From the NCBI GenBank assembly GCA_036346375.1, contig CM070511.1:1364001-1428000 (forward strand): a stretch of 64,000 bases of DNA, given 5' to 3'. The stretch is from Guadua angustifolia (taxonomy: Eukaryota > Streptophyta > Magnoliopsida > Poales > Poaceae). The notes beneath the pieces were generated by a model. The model was not told where the DNA came from. It searched no databases and was given only the letters and a program-made list of their open reading frames with translations. Made by a program: the position numbers and the translations under genes. The stretch's first letter is position 1, and each line of letters opens with the position of its first letter. Positions 33,587-47,113 of the stretch are shown here, in pieces.

Positions 33587-35169
33587 GACCGAACATGGAT
33601 GTATGAAGCGGACCGTCGCGATAGAGAGTACTTTAATGGTGTGACTAGTTTTCGATACTTGCCATTAAGGCAGCATAAGTCAAATAAGCTGATGGACTAT
33701 ATTTGTTGCCCATGCGTCGATTGCAAGAATGAGAAGCAATTTTCTAACCTTGAGGTGATCCGTGCACACTTGCTTCGAAGGGGTTTCAAGCCTGCCTATA
33801 CCTGTTGGACCGAGCACGGTGAAGATGAGATTGTACGTAAAGGGCATCTGATTGATGATGATGATGAAGACAACGACTCGACTGCGGTCGAAAATATGTT
33901 CGTCGACACCCATAAAGACACGTTCATCGATAACCATGAAGATGATCTAGAACAGATGTTGCATGATGGGGAGGAGGACCTCACGAGTGAAAGGGATTTT
34001 CAGAAGTTTCAGCGTATGGTTGAGGATTCTACAACACCCTTGTACCCAGGCTGCAAGGAGGAGTTCAAAAAGCTGCATGTTGTGCTTACGTTGCTGCAGT
34101 TGAAGGCAAGTAATGGTTGGTCCGATAAGAGTTTCACAGAGCTGTTAGGTTTCTTTAGAGATGTCCTTTCAGAGGGTAACGTGTTGCCAGCAACCACGTA
34201 CCAGTCCAAGCAGGTTGTTTGTCTGTTGGGATTGGAAGTGCAGAAAATACACGCATGTCCAAACGATTGCATATTGTATCGCAATGAGTTTGCAAATTTG
34301 GATGCGTGTCCCGTTTGCAAGGCATCTCGGTATAAGCGCGGTGATGATGACATCGAGGCGCAGCGTAAAAAGAAAAGACCTCCGACCAAGGTGGTGTGGT
34401 ATTTCCCTATAATCCCTCGTCTGAAACGTCTGTTTGCGATCAAAAGGCATGCTTAATTGCTGCGATGGCACGCCGAAGAGCGTAAGAAGGATGGAATGCT
34501 TAGACACCCTGCTGACTCCGCACAGTAGAGGAATATTGATAAAAAATACAAGAAACACTTTGCATATGATATGAGGAATATAAGGTTCGAACTCAGTACG
34601 GATGGGATGAATCCTTTCGGCAACATGAGTAGTCGTCATAGCACTTAGCCGGTGACTTTATGTATCTACAATCTTCCTCTTTGGCTTTGCATGAAGTGGA
34701 AGTACATTATGATACCGTTATTGATCCAAAGGCCGAGGCAACCTGGCAATGATATTGATGTGTTCCTCAAACCACTGGTTGAAGATCTTTTGGTATTGTG
34801 GAATGACGGTGTACGGGTATGGGATGAGTACAAAAGAGAGAACTTCATGCTACGCACGTTGTTGTTCATAACCATCAATGATTACCTTGCTCTTGGCAAT
34901 CTTTCGGGCCAGACTATAAAAGGATTCAATGGATGCGTCCATTGCATGGGTGATACAGGTAGCCGGTGGCTGAAATACTGCCGAAAAATATGTTACATGC
35001 GGTATTGTAGGTTTCTTCACAAGGACCACCTGTATCGCGACAACAAGAGAGCTTTTGATGGTACAAAGGAGACTGCTTCAGCTCCGAAACATCGCAACGG
35101 CAAAGAGATATTTGCGACCGTAATGGATATTAAAATTATCCATGGAAAGGGAGCCGGAAGTATATTAGT
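33587..35169 (+). pseudogene. CACTA TNP2 transposase, N-terminal part
   Basis: TNP2 is the catalytic transposase of En/Spm-type elements. The frame opens DRTWMYEADRRDREY, as in the transposase-associated domain, with CCPCVDC at about residues 36-42. An acidic linker follows, then the Tnp2 domain from about residue 140. One frame runs from 33587 to 35169 without any frameshift but with three stops: TAA at 34454 where related proteins have Glu, and two TAG codons (near 34526 and 34646) where they have Trp. It is then cut by the gypsy element at 35170 and resumes at 47114. Confidence 0.85.
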
Positions 35170-38100
35170 TGTCGGGACCCGAATTTGCAAATCCGACCTT
35201 CAGGTATTCAAAGACTAGTCCAGATCACGCTTAGTGCACACAGCCTCAACATTGGTACATATCACACCATAACCAATGAAATAATAAGTACTTTGATTAA
35301 ATACTCAAACTAGTTGATCGACCTTATGGTCAAGTTACAAAGATACGCCTTACAGGCTTAAGACTTATTAAAATATTCAAATGCAATGAAATAAAATAAA
35401 CTCGTGGCGCCAACCAATTTGCCACAGTAACCGATCGGCTCGCTCCCTAGTTTGTCGGCCTCCCGATACTCCTCCTCCCGCAGGTGGTTTGCTTCTTCTT
35501 CAACTGGTTGTGTTGTTGTGGGTGAGTACTTTGAGCACTCAAGAAGTCATGCATGTAATGCAATTCTAATATTCTACATGCATGGCTTAGTACAAAGGAT
35601 AGGCTATGGTTCATGAGCTGACAAAGATTCAAGGTAAACAAGAATAGATTGCAAAGCAAGAAAACAAGAGTAAGAATAATAGCTTTCACAAACATTTCAA
35701 TCAGAAATCCTTTTTCCATCCTAAGTCAAGTTCCTCATTATCAACCCAAGCATTTTTCCATAAACAATTCATTTTTATGAAAATCTAACCCTTGACCGTA
35801 ATCACGAAGCGATGCTCATTACCGTGAGCACGGCTATTCAATAGGTTGTACACTCGCAGAGGTTATACACTTTACCCACAAGATACAACAAATACCACCA
35901 AGGCAAATAACCGTAACGGCCTTTCCAAAGTTCCATCTAAACTCAAGATCGCTTCGCTAAGGTTTCAACATTGAGGGACTGGTTACCACACCTGTGGCCC
36001 CCTCTTGCGCCATGTGAGTTCTCATTCCGCTTCTCTGCCTCACACCACCACGACAAGATTAAAGAATAGATTTCCTGGGCCACTCACTAAGCCCGCCCCA
36101 TTACGGAGCTTGTGGTCAGATGAGAGACTCAGCTCAAATGCTCGCAAGGTTAAGTCCTTAGTTGACCGAGGCAAGACTAACCAAGTGTGATCTCAATTAT
36201 CCAAAACCAATAAAACCAAATACGACCGCCTTTGCCACTCTTGGCCCACCAAAACAATCTTGCCATTTGCCCCAGCCTAAATCTTTTTCCCACCCTTTCT
36301 TTTACCATTGCACCACGTGCCATCATCAACTCAATAACACATGTCTCATTCACAAAGCATGTTCAATATCTCATTAAGTCAGTATTCACTTTGGTATTCC
36401 AAAATCATGAAATGTCCACATGGCAGGGCTAAGCATACTACTTCGGTCTACTCAACCCATGTTGGCAAATTATAAAAGTCCAACTATTAATCCATATCCT
36501 AGGGTGACAAAAGATTCATGGCCTACAATTATATATGACAAGGTGGCATACAAAGAACTTAGGCATTTAACTAATCCCAAAACTTATTCAAAATCATTTC
36601 TATCAAATTAGCATGCAATAGTTTAAATCAAAATAATTTGCTCTAATAGGTCCAACATGATCAAACACAACTTGCCTTCAAAAAGTGCTGGTTCTGGTTC
36701 TTGAACTTGCTCTCGGTCGAAATTCTCCTCGAAACCTTCGCACTTCAACGCTCACGCCAGAACGCAAATAAATAGCAATAAATAAATAAAACAGAGAGCA
36801 ACTCAAGCCTAAAATTCAAATAACATTCATAAACAGAAAGAGCTTGATTTTAAAATTTTTAGAAATTGGAATCACTCAAATCGGAGTTAAAACGCAAAAG
36901 TTATAAGCATTTGAAGTTTCAAAATACATTTAAAATCAATAAACCGAATTAAATAAATATTTTTTTTCGAAAATTAATTATTGCGTCATCTGTGACACGT
37001 GTCGCCACCACGTAATCCACACGCTGCCTTGCCGACGCCACCGACGGCCTCGTGCCGACGCCAAGATGACGCCATCATTGACTCATCGACAGTGGGACCC
37101 ACCGGACGCCAAGATGACGTCAACAAAGGACGCCACACGCACGGTGTGTCGGCGGCCGACGAGTGGGCCGTCTGTCGCTGACTCATGTGCACAAGGTCGT
37201 CGCGGTGAGATCGACATGTGGGTCCGCTTGTCGTCGACTCATGCGCATGCTGCTCGTGCGTGAGATCGACATGTGGGTCCGCTTTGTCGCGACTCATGCG
37301 CACAAGGTTCGTGTAAGGTGAGATCGACATGTGGGTCCGCTTTGTCGGCGACTCATGTGCACAAAGGCTCGTGCGGTGAGATTGACATGTGGGTCCGCTT
37401 TGTCGACCGACTCGCACAAAGCGAACGGTGACGCGGCACGATGGTGGCCCTCGGATTTGCATCTAACGGTGGAGTTTTGAAGATGGGGTTTATCGTTTTC
37501 AAGCGACGTGGCGAATCGTGGTCGTTGATGCGCGACGGACGGCCAGGGGAACTTCGGCGGCGACGATGGCGTGATTCGCGCGAGGTCTCACCGAGCGGAG
37601 GAAGAAGACGTGGCGGCGGCGCTTCCGTGCTCTCCGGCGTGAAGAAGTGGCCTCCCGACGCGCTTGACGTGAGGAACTCCAAGGACCAACGGCGACGGCG
37701 GAGGGTCACCGGCGACGCGAACGGCTCGAGGAAGTGCATGGATGGTCTCGGGACTTCTATGAGCTCGTCGGCGAGGCGGCGGCGTCAAAGCGGCGAGAAG
37801 TGTACGGAGGGTGCGGTGGCGAGGTGAGGATCACGACACGGTGGCGGCGCTTAAATAGTGCCTCGACGTCCGTGAAAATCGCGGAAACCGAGGCCACACA
37901 CGGCCATGGCGCGAATCCGACGGAACTCGGGTTGGGTGACGTGCGCGATGAGAGCCGCTTGATGAAGATCGAACGGTGGCGCGTTAGGGTTTTTCCGAAG
38001 GGCCGCACAAGATTTCGCCCAAGATCGTTCATCGTGATTTTTAATTTTTTTCGATTAAAAACAATTCCCAAAAATAAAATAATTTATTTGGGGCATTAAA

Positions 38101-38329
38101 AATATCGAAAAATTCGGAAAAATTCTCATAAATATTTTAGGACATTTGTGACTCAAATAAAATATTTTCAGCAAAATTTTATTTTAACTTTTCTAATATT
38201 TAATTGATTTGATAAATGGTTTAATTCAAAATAAATTCAAATAATTCCAAATAAATCCAAATAAATCCAGAAATTCCCAAATTCAAAATACCATTAAAAT
38301 GCAAGAAAAGCAAAAATTGGGATGTTACA
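35170..38329 (-). repeat. Gypsy LTR, left copy (3' LTR)
   Basis: A 3160-bp terminal repeat. It contains the minisatellite at about 37190-37400 and a GC-rich block at 37440-37990 in which several overlapping open frames appear on both strands. Its 3' portion is AT-rich. Confidence 0.92.
37190..37400. repeat. Minisatellite in the gypsy LTR, about 57-60-bp unit
   Basis: Four units share GAGATCGACATGTGGGTCCG followed by CTTTGTCGGCGACTCATG-like sequence. The matching array in the other LTR is at 46035-46195. Units differ between the two LTRs in length and single bases. Confidence 0.8.
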
Positions 38330-38336
38330 AACCTCC

Positions 38337-41300
38337 CTTAACGGAATCTCGACCCGAGATTCTGTATCGACTAAGGAATAGGTTAGGAATTCCTTCTTCA
38401 GTCCTCTTCAAGCCCCTGTGGCTTCACTCTTAATGGTTACTCCAATCGAACTCGCAAAAACGGTTTGATTTGTTTCTCGCTTCGATCCATCGTGTCCAAG
38501 ATCTTCACCGCACTTTTATAGGTCAAATCCTCCCGCAATTCGGCCACTCCAATGGCATCTCGCTTCTTCCGCACTCGGAGACATTTCTTTAATTGTGATA
38601 CATGGAACACATCATGCACACCGCTAGAGATCATGGTAACTCCAAATGACACGCTACTTCACCTCTTCGACTTAGGATCTTGAATGGGCCAACATATCTC
38701 TTGCTAACTTCCCTTTGGTGTGGAACCTCTTAACTCCTTTGAGTGGGGTAACTCGAGATACACAAAATCTTCAGCTCAAAGCTCAAATCCTGCGATTATC
38801 AACAGAACTCTTCTGCCTTGATTGTGCAATTTTCAATCTTTCCCCGATCATGGCTATCTGCTTCTTGACTTCTCAAGAATATCCGCCCAAACATATTACG
38901 CTTCTCCTGCCTCATTCCAATTCAACGGCGTTCGACAGGTCTTCCATATAGTGCTTCAAATGGCGACATCTCGCAAACTTGCTCGGTAGTCGTTGTTATA
39001 GCTGAACTTCGGCATATGGCAAACACTTATCCCACGAAGTTGTATAAGCCAATGCACATGCCCTCAACATGTCCTCTAGTATCCGTTAACTCTTTCCGCT
39101 TGCCCATCTCGTCTGTGGGTGATATGCAAGATCAAGTTCAAAGTGGTCCCTAGGGCCTCATGCAACTTATCCCAAAATCTTGAGGTAAATTGGGTACCTC
39201 GGTCCGACACAATCTTCTTCGGAACTCCATGTAGACATACAATTCTTGACATATATAAATCTGCTAAGCGGTCCCCCGAATAGGTAGTCTTCACCGGTAT
39301 GAAGTGGGCAACCTTTGTCAAACGGTCCACTATAACCCATATAGAGTCATACCTTGTCTGGGTCCTTGGTAAACCGGTAATGAAATCCATTTCGATTTCT
39401 TCCCATTTCCACTCTGTATCCTCAAGGGTCAGAGTAACCCCGCCGCCTCGATGCATTGCTTTGACTCTTTGGCATATGTCGCACAACGCAACATGCTCGC
39501 AACTTCACGCTTCATGCTTGGCCACCAAAATCTTTCCTTTAGGTCTTGATACATCTTAGCGCTTCTCGATGAATGGAGTACTTGAGTCATGAGCTTCCTC
39601 GTAATCACTGTTTAGCCTTTTCTTGTGCAGACGCAATGCGCTTCTTGATCCACAATGTGCCTTGCTCATCCAAATTTTGAAATCCTTCGCCTTGCCTTCC
39701 TCCATTTTGGACTTAATTCTCTCAATTTTGGCATCGCTTTTCATCCTTCACGAATCTGATCTTCCAGGTAGGCTTCACTTCTAGAGCGGCTATAAATCCT
39801 TTAGGCACAACCTCCACCTTCACTTTCAAATTCCTTGCATAACTCAACCTCGACTTGCTTCCACCAACATATTCACCGAATGGCTTTTCCCGCCAAAGCA
39901 TCGGCCACCACATTGGCTTTTCCAGGTGATAATGAATCCCAGATTGTAATCCTTAATTAATTCCAACCACCTCCTCCGCCTCATGTTCAGATCCGATTGA
40001 GTAAATATATATTTAAGACTCTTATGGTCAAGGTACACCTCACATCTGCTTCCAATCGATAGTGCCTCCATAACTTCAAAGCATGCACTACTACCGCTAA
40101 CTCCAAGACATGTGTTGGGTAGTTCTCCTCATGCGCCTCAATCGCCTTTGACGATACGCAACGACCTTTCGCTCAGATTAACACGCATCCTAGTCCTTGG
40201 CGCGATGCATCACAAGATATATCAAAGCTCGCTTAAATCCGAGTACTAACATCGCGCCATTGTCAAACGTTTCTTCAACTCCGAAACTCCGCCACATTCC
40301 GGCCCATGCGAACTTTTTTCCTTTTTCAACAATTGCGTAAGAGGTCTCGCAATCGTTGAAAATCCTTCAATAAATCGGCGGTAATAACCGCCATTCCAAG
40401 GAAACTACGAATTTGAGTCACCGCTTTGGGTGGCTCCCAATGCAACACTTCTTCCACCTTACTTGGGTCAATCATGCGACTCCTTCGGCGGTCACCACAT
40501 GTCCAAGAAATTCCACCTTGTTCTTCCGTAAGTCACACTTGCTAAACTTAGCTAAAAGTTGTCGCTTCTTAACTTCTCCGTAACTAGCTTCGATGCTCGC
40601 ATGCTCTTCCCTCGGTCTTGGAGTAAACTAGAATGTCATCTATGAATACAACAACGAACTTATCCAAGTATTCCATGAAAACCTTGTTCATCATGTTCAT
40701 GAAATATGCGGTGCATTTGTCAAACCAAAAGACATCATCAGAACTCGTAATGCCCATATCTTGACGAAAATGCGCTTTCACATCCTCCGATCGAATCTTC
40801 ACCGGTGATATCCTCGATCGAGGTCAATTTTGGAGAAAACTCCGGCTCCTCTCAATCGATCAAATAGGTCATCGATCCCGGTAGCGGATACTTATTCTTG
40901 ATAGTGGCTTCATTTAGTGCCCGATAATCCACACACATCCCAGAATCTCCGCCCTTCTTCTTGACAAACAGAACCGGTGCTCCCATGGCGCATTTAACTA
41001 GGTCTAATAAATCCCTTATCCAATAATTCTCAATCGCTTCTTCATTTCGACCAGCTCATCGGCTGACATCCGATAAGGTCTCTTAGCTATCGGGCTGTTC
41101 TCGTACTAACTCGACATAAACTCTATGTCCTCGTCGTGGCATCCTGTAAATCCTCCGAAATACATCCGGTATTCTCGACAACCGCACATCTTCCATGCTA
41201 ACGGCCTTCACACTATTGACCATCAACTGCCCATCCCGAACGGCAGCTGTTCAAACTCTATTTTTCTCCCACAAGGACTCTCGATCGATATGACTCTTCG

Positions 41301-42762
41301 TCCACGCCTAACACAACCTTGTGCTTAGACAACCACCATTCCCAAAATAACATCTAGGGTCCGGGTATCTAACACCACTAAGTTTGCTAGGAACTCGCTC
41401 CATCTATAAGCAACTTTACCCCAGTAACATCCTACATCGATCGGAGTTCGATCCCGGATTGTACTAGCAATACATGCCTAAGGTTCACCATTTTCAACCC
41501 ATTGTTCACCGCAAAAATCCGAGATATAAACGAATGCGAAGCTCCGTAATCAAATAAAAGCATGCAGGTGTATCGAGTTGACAAGTAACTTACCCAAGAC
41601 GACGTCCGATGTATTCTCAGATCAGCATCGGCGGTGACATGATTGACTCGCCTCTTACCACCGCCTCAGGTGGCGCCCAGACAGTAACTCCACGACTTGC
41701 TCCTAGCGCCGGTGCCTTCGTTGGAGTAGTTCCAAGATTGAAGTGAACTCGTGTCACCTCCTCCTCCTTCTTAGGACAAGAATTGGCAAATGCCTTGCTC
41801 GTGATGATAAAACAACGTTTAACTGCCGATCACTTGCTCCTCAGAATGCATTCCCAACCGTGTTGGTGTCGGAAATTTTGTCCGCAGTGTCTTGGTACGG
41901 TGGTGGCGCTGCCATCACATTCCTTGGTGGAACTCAAGAACTGGTTTGGTGTAACCTCAAACGCCGCGCCTCTAGCGTGTTCTCGCTTGTGCCATCTCAA
42001 GGCTCCGGTTGTCCTCCAGCTCCTTGCGCTTGTCCTCCAATATCGCGCTTTGTTCACTAGCTCCTGAAAATCGAGAAAAGTGTGGGTTATGAGTCCCACC
42101 TACATCCTGAATTCACCCTTCATGAATCGAGACCGCTCGCCTTATCCGCTGCTACATCCTCAAAAGGTGGCGTACACCAAGTGAACTTATTCAGATACTC
42201 GACACCGATTGATTGCCCCGCTTGCGTTCTAAACTCCTCCTTTTTCAGCTCCATGATGCCTTCGGCACATGGTATCGCCGAAAAGCAATCGTGAACTCCT
42301 CCCACCGATGTCCTGTGGGTGCTCATGAGCAACAAGAAGAGTTTTCCCACCATTCACCATGCGGTTCTTCAAGCCGATGAGAGGCATAGAGTACCTCTCA
42401 TTTCCTTCACACCGGTAATGTGCAACTTTCTCTATCGCCCTTAGCCAATCATCCGCCTCCAATGGATTGGCATTCCTGTAAAATGTAGGCGGTCGTGTCC
42501 TCATGAATTCGACAACCTTCGAGTGTGGCCTCTGTGACCGGGTTGACTCGTTAACTTGGGCGGCGGTGGGCTTGGGCGGTGACTCGCAGATCTGCTGCAT
42601 CATGGCATGCATTAATCGGGTCTCAGGCAGCAATAAAGGCTCCAAAGTTCTCGTGATATCAATCAAGGCGGTGTCGGTTGAGGTCCTTGTCCTTCCCATC
42701 GATGTTTCAAATGAAGCGAGAACCGCTCCCATTTCCTCCTTGGTTTCTCGAGTGTTCACCAT
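38337..42762 (-). pseudogene. Gypsy gag-pol polyprotein, interrupted
   Basis: Translation order from the right is gag, which starts MVNTRETKEE at 42762 and contains the retrotransposon-gag block near 42430-42480. A protease region with no clear motif follows (about 41350-41650). Then come reverse transcriptase with the FIDDILVYS active-site block (about 40619-40645), RNase H around YLDHKSLKYIF (about 40005-40037), integrase with CDICQ, WIVIVDRLTK-like and SDRGTQF segments (39076-39486), and the integrase C-terminal HVSQLKKC block (about 38590-38615). Frames are broken at many points by one-base differences. The RT-RNaseH-integrase order assigns it to Ty3/gypsy. It is non-functional as written. 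Confidence 0.85.
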
Positions 42763-43991
42763 CCGCCGATTGCTCCATGGTTTAGAGACGAGAGGAAATA
42801 AGAATAGACAAGTAATGGAATACTTATGCGGGTCAAAGCGTAACACAAAATCTAACTTTATTACTTTATTAATAACTAGGTATGGTTGCTCACAATGCCT
42901 AAGGGCCTTGCAACACATACCAATCACTCACAAGCATGAAAGAAGCAAATCAAACTAATATTCGAGTCAAACGCCTAAGGGTGACTCTTATTCCAAGACG
43001 CGACTCAACGCAGAGTCTCAACCGCTAATCCTAACGCTCACTCTCTAGCCATCCCCACCGAACTTCTGGTGGATACACCGCGGTGTGCTGGTGCCGGTAC
43101 AAACCTATCCCAACGATCCTCCGCTGGATGCGCCTCAGACCGGCTCAACCTCCATCTGCTCGCTGACCTCCATCGCTCCGCTTACTTCCACCGTTTCGCT
43201 CTAGCTCGCTGCGTTCTCGCTGTGGCTCTCCGGTTCTGGTCGTAGCTCCAAAGATCGCTCCGCTCGTCCGCATAAATGTTTCCAGCCCCCAATCCTCTCG
43301 AATAGAGGGCCAAGTACTCACAAGTTCAGCAATGATGAGCCTCGTCAGCGGAACTCGCCACGAGACCTCTGCAGCCTCTGAACCGCCTCGCCGATAACAT
43401 CCTCTTGAGCGATAACATATCCGCCGTGGGTGATCGTGGCATCCTCCTCCTCTATGGGCTCTTTGCCAGCGAGTGTCTCGTGGGTGGTGACGTAAACACC
43501 GTGCCATCCAACTCCTCGTAGGTACGAGCACCGCCTCATCGCCAGACGCGATGTCTCCCCGAATCCCAGCACAAATGACAACCTCTCGGCAGGATGCGGA
43601 TGGGACGACTTGCCCTCGCCCTATCCCTAGCGAGACCGTGATAGTGACATCTCGTGCAATATCCAGCCCCGCCCGATCCACAAGAGTCCCCAGAGATCGG
43701 CTCACATATCCTCCAAGCCGCAGATCATACGCCAAAGCTCATGGGTGTACCTCCAAAGGCGCCACCAAAAGAGTGGATCATCCTCATCTCACAAAGGACA
43801 CTCACGTGAAACTCAGATATTTTAAACAAAGCGAATATGTTTTGAATTCAGCAAGGGTATGAAAGAAGAGAAGGGTAAGTCGAGATTGCATTATCATCTT
43901 GGCACATTTTAGCTTTTAGAAAATAGTTTTATCCTCACTTCACCATTCTAACTAAGGGCCATCCTACAACAAGATGGCTCGATACCACCTC
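42763..43991 (-). other. Gypsy 5' leader, no clear gene
   Basis: This is the stretch between the primer site and gag. An open frame of 196 codons (43145-43735, minus) lies in it. I see no domain and the region is variable in related elements, so I do not call a gene. Confidence 0.4.
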
Positions 43992-46900
43992 TGTCGGGAC
44001 CCGAATTTGCAAATCCGACCTCTCAGGTATTCAACACTAGTCCAGATCACGCTTAGTGCACACAGCCTCAACATTGGTACATATCACACCATAACCAATG
44101 AAATAATAAGTACTTTGATTAAATACTCAAACTAGTTGATCGACCTTATGGTCAAGTTACAAAGATACGATTCATGAGGCTAAGACTTATTAAAATATTC
44201 AAATGCAATGAAATAAAATAAACTCGTGGCGCCAACCAACTTGCCACAGCAATCGACCGGGCTCGCTTCCCTAGTTTGTCGGCCCTCCCGATACTCCTCC
44301 TCCCGAAAGGTGGTTTGCTTCTTCTTCAACCGGTTGTGTTGTTGTGGGTGAGTACTTTGAGCACTCAAGAAGTCATGCATGTAATGCAATTCTAATATTC
44401 TACATGCATGGCTTAGTACAAAGGATAGGCTATGGTTCATGAGCAAGACAAAGATTCAAGGTAAACAAAGAATAGATTGCAAAGCAAGAAAACAAGAGTA
44501 AGAATAATAGCTTTCACAAACATTTCAATCAGAATCTTTTTTCCATCCTAAGTCAAGTTCCTCATTATCAACCCAAGCATTTTTCCATAAACAATTCATT
44601 TTATGAAAATCTAACCCTTGACCAGAATCACCGAAGCGATGCTCATTACCGTGAGCACGGCTATTCAATAGGTTGTACACTCGCAGAGGTTATACACTTT
44701 ACCCACAAGATACACCAAATACCACCAAGGCAAATAACCGTAACGGCCTTTCCAAAGTTCCATCTAAACTCAAGACGCTCGCTAAGGTTTCAACACCGAG
44801 GGATCGTTTACCACACCTGTGGCCCCTCTTGCGCCATGTGAGTTCTCATTCCGCTTCTCCTGCCTCACACCACCACGACAAGACTAAAGAATAGATTTCC
44901 CGCTTTACTCAGCTAAGCCCGCCCCATTACGAGCTTGTGGTCAGATGAGAGACTCAGTTCAAATGCTCGCAAGGTTAAGTCCTTAGTTGACCGAGGCAAG
45001 ACTAACCAAGTGTGATCTCAATTATCCAAAACCAATAAAACCAAATACGACCGCCTAGCTTGCCACTCTTGGCCCACCAAAAACAATCTTGCCATTTGCC
45101 CCAGCCTAAATCTTTTTCCCACCCCTGCTTTTACCATTGCACCACGTGCCATCATCAACTCAATAACACATGTCTCATTCACAAAGCATGTTCAATATCT
45201 CATTAAGTCAAGATTCACTTTGGTATTCCAAAATCATGAAATGTCCACGCAAGGTATAAGCATACTACTTCGGTCTACTCAACCCATGTTGGCAAATTAT
45301 AAAAGTCCAACTATTAATCCATATCCTAGGGTGACAAAAGATTCATGGCCTACAATTATATATGACAAGGTGGCATACAAAGAACTTAGGCATTTAACTA
45401 ATCCCAAAACTTATTCAAAATCATTTCTATCAAATTAGCATGCAATAGTTTAAATCAAAATAATTTGCTCTAATAGGTCCAACATGATCAAACACAACTT
45501 GCCTTCAAAAAGTGCTGGTTCTGGTTCTTGAACTTGCTCCTCGGTCGAAACTTCTCCTCGAAACCTTCGCACTTCAACGCTCACGCCAGAACGCAAATAA
45601 ATAGCAATAAATAAATAAAACAGAGAGCAACTCAAGCCTAAAATTGAAATAAAATTCATAAACAGAAAGAGCTTGATTTTACAAATTTATAGAAATTAGA
45701 ATCACTCAAATCGGAGTTAAAACGCAAAAGTTATAAGCATTTGAAGTTTCAAAATACATTTAAAATCAATAAACCGAATTAAATAAATATTTTTTTTTCG
45801 AAAATTAATTATTGCGCCATCTCGTGACACGGTCGCCACCACAGAATCGACACGCTGCCTTGCCGACGCCACCGACCGCTCTCGTGCCGACGCCAAGATG
45901 ACGCCATCATTGACTCATCGACAGTGGGACCCACCGTGACGCCGCGATGACGTCAACAAGGACGCCACACGCACGGTGTGTACCGATTAGTGGGCCCGTG
46001 GCTTGTCCGCTGACTCATGTGCACAAGGCTCGTAAGCGGTGAGACCGACATGTGGGTCCGCTTTGTCATGACTCATGCGCATGCGTTCGTGGCGGTGAGA
46101 CTAACATGTGGGTCCGCTTTGTCGGCGACTCATGCGCGCACAATGCTTCGTAAGCGGAGATCGACATGTGGGTCCGCCTTGTCAGCGACTCAAGCATAGT
46201 GAACGGTGACGTGGCACGACGGTGGCCCTCGGATTTGCATCTAACGGTGGAGTTTTGAAGATGGGGTTTACCGCTTTCAAGGCGATGTGGCGAATCGTGG
46301 TCGTTGATGCGCGACGGACGGCCAGGGAACTTTGCCGGCGACGATGGCGTGATTTGCGAGGTCTCACCGAGCGGAGGAAGAAGACGTGGCGACGGCGTTT
46401 CCGTGCTCCTGCGCGGAAGAAGTGGCCTCCGACACGGCTTGACGTGAGGAACTCTAAGGACCAACGGCGACGGCGAGGGTCACCGGCGACGGCGAACGGC
46501 TCGAGGAAGTGCGCGGATGGTCTCGGACTTCGGCGAGCTTGTGCGGCGAGGCGGCGCGCTCAAAGATGAGAAGTGTACGGAGGGGTGCGGTGCGAGGTGA
46601 GGATCACGACACGGGTGGCGGCGCTTAAATAGTGCCTCGACGTCCGTGAAAATCGCGAAACCGAGGCCCACACTACAGCGGCGGCGGAATCCGACGAACT
46701 CGGGTTGGGTGACGTGGCGCGATGAGAGCCGCTTGATGAAGATCGAACGGCCGGCGCGTTAGGGTTTTTCCGAAGGGCCGCACAAGATTTCGCCCAAGAT
46801 CGTTTCATCGTGATTTTTAATTCTTTTTCGATTAAAACAATTCCTCAAAATAAAATAATTTATTTGGGGCATTAAAAATATCGAAAAAATTCGAAAAATT

Positions 46901-47108
46901 CTCATAAATATTTTAGGACATTTGTGACTCAAATAAAATATTTTCAGCAAAATTTTATTTTAACTTTTCTAATATTTAATTGATTTGATAAATGGTTTAA
47001 TTCAAAATAAATTCAAATAATTCCAAATAAATCCAAATAAATCCCAGAAATTCCCAGAAATTCAAAATACCATTAAAATGCAAGAAAAGCAAAAATTGGG
47101 ATGTTACA
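43992..47108 (-). repeat. Gypsy LTR, right copy (5' LTR)
   Basis: A 3117-bp terminal repeat matching 35170-38329 throughout, with many single-base indels and short mismatched patches. It contains the matching minisatellite at about 46035-46195. Confidence 0.92.
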
Positions 47109-47113
47109 TTAGT

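Larger units (their letters stand above)
35170..47108 (-). mobile_element. Ty3/gypsy LTR retrotransposon, 11.9 kb, inside TNP2
   Basis: LTRs of 3160 bp (35170-38329) and 3117 bp (43992-47108) begin TGTCGGGACCCGAATTTGC and end GGGATGTTACA. The duplication TTAGT flanks the element (35165-35169 and 47109-47113). A pyrimidine tract, ACCTCCCTTA, follows the left LTR and a primer-site complement, GGCTCGATACCACC, precedes the right LTR, so it reads on the minus strand. The interior encodes gag, reverse transcriptase, RNase H and integrase in gypsy order. The frames are interrupted, so this copy is defective. The interruption of TNP2 shows it arrived after the CACTA did. Confidence 0.93.

Noticed and set aside
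37353..38099. Open frames of 104-128 codons on both strands
   Set aside because: They are in the gypsy LTR, and the matching stretch of the other LTR (46066-46950) does not keep the same frames, so they are chance products of composition.
42229..42500. Extension of the gag frame beyond the recognisable gag block
   Set aside because: Residues after about 42370 lose similarity to gag; the frame has probably slipped, so it is treated as part of the broken gag-pol and not as a separate gene.
43145..43735. A 196-codon frame upstream of gypsy gag as an extra gene
   Set aside because: There is no recognisable domain and the region is a variable leader; evidence is too weak for a gene call.
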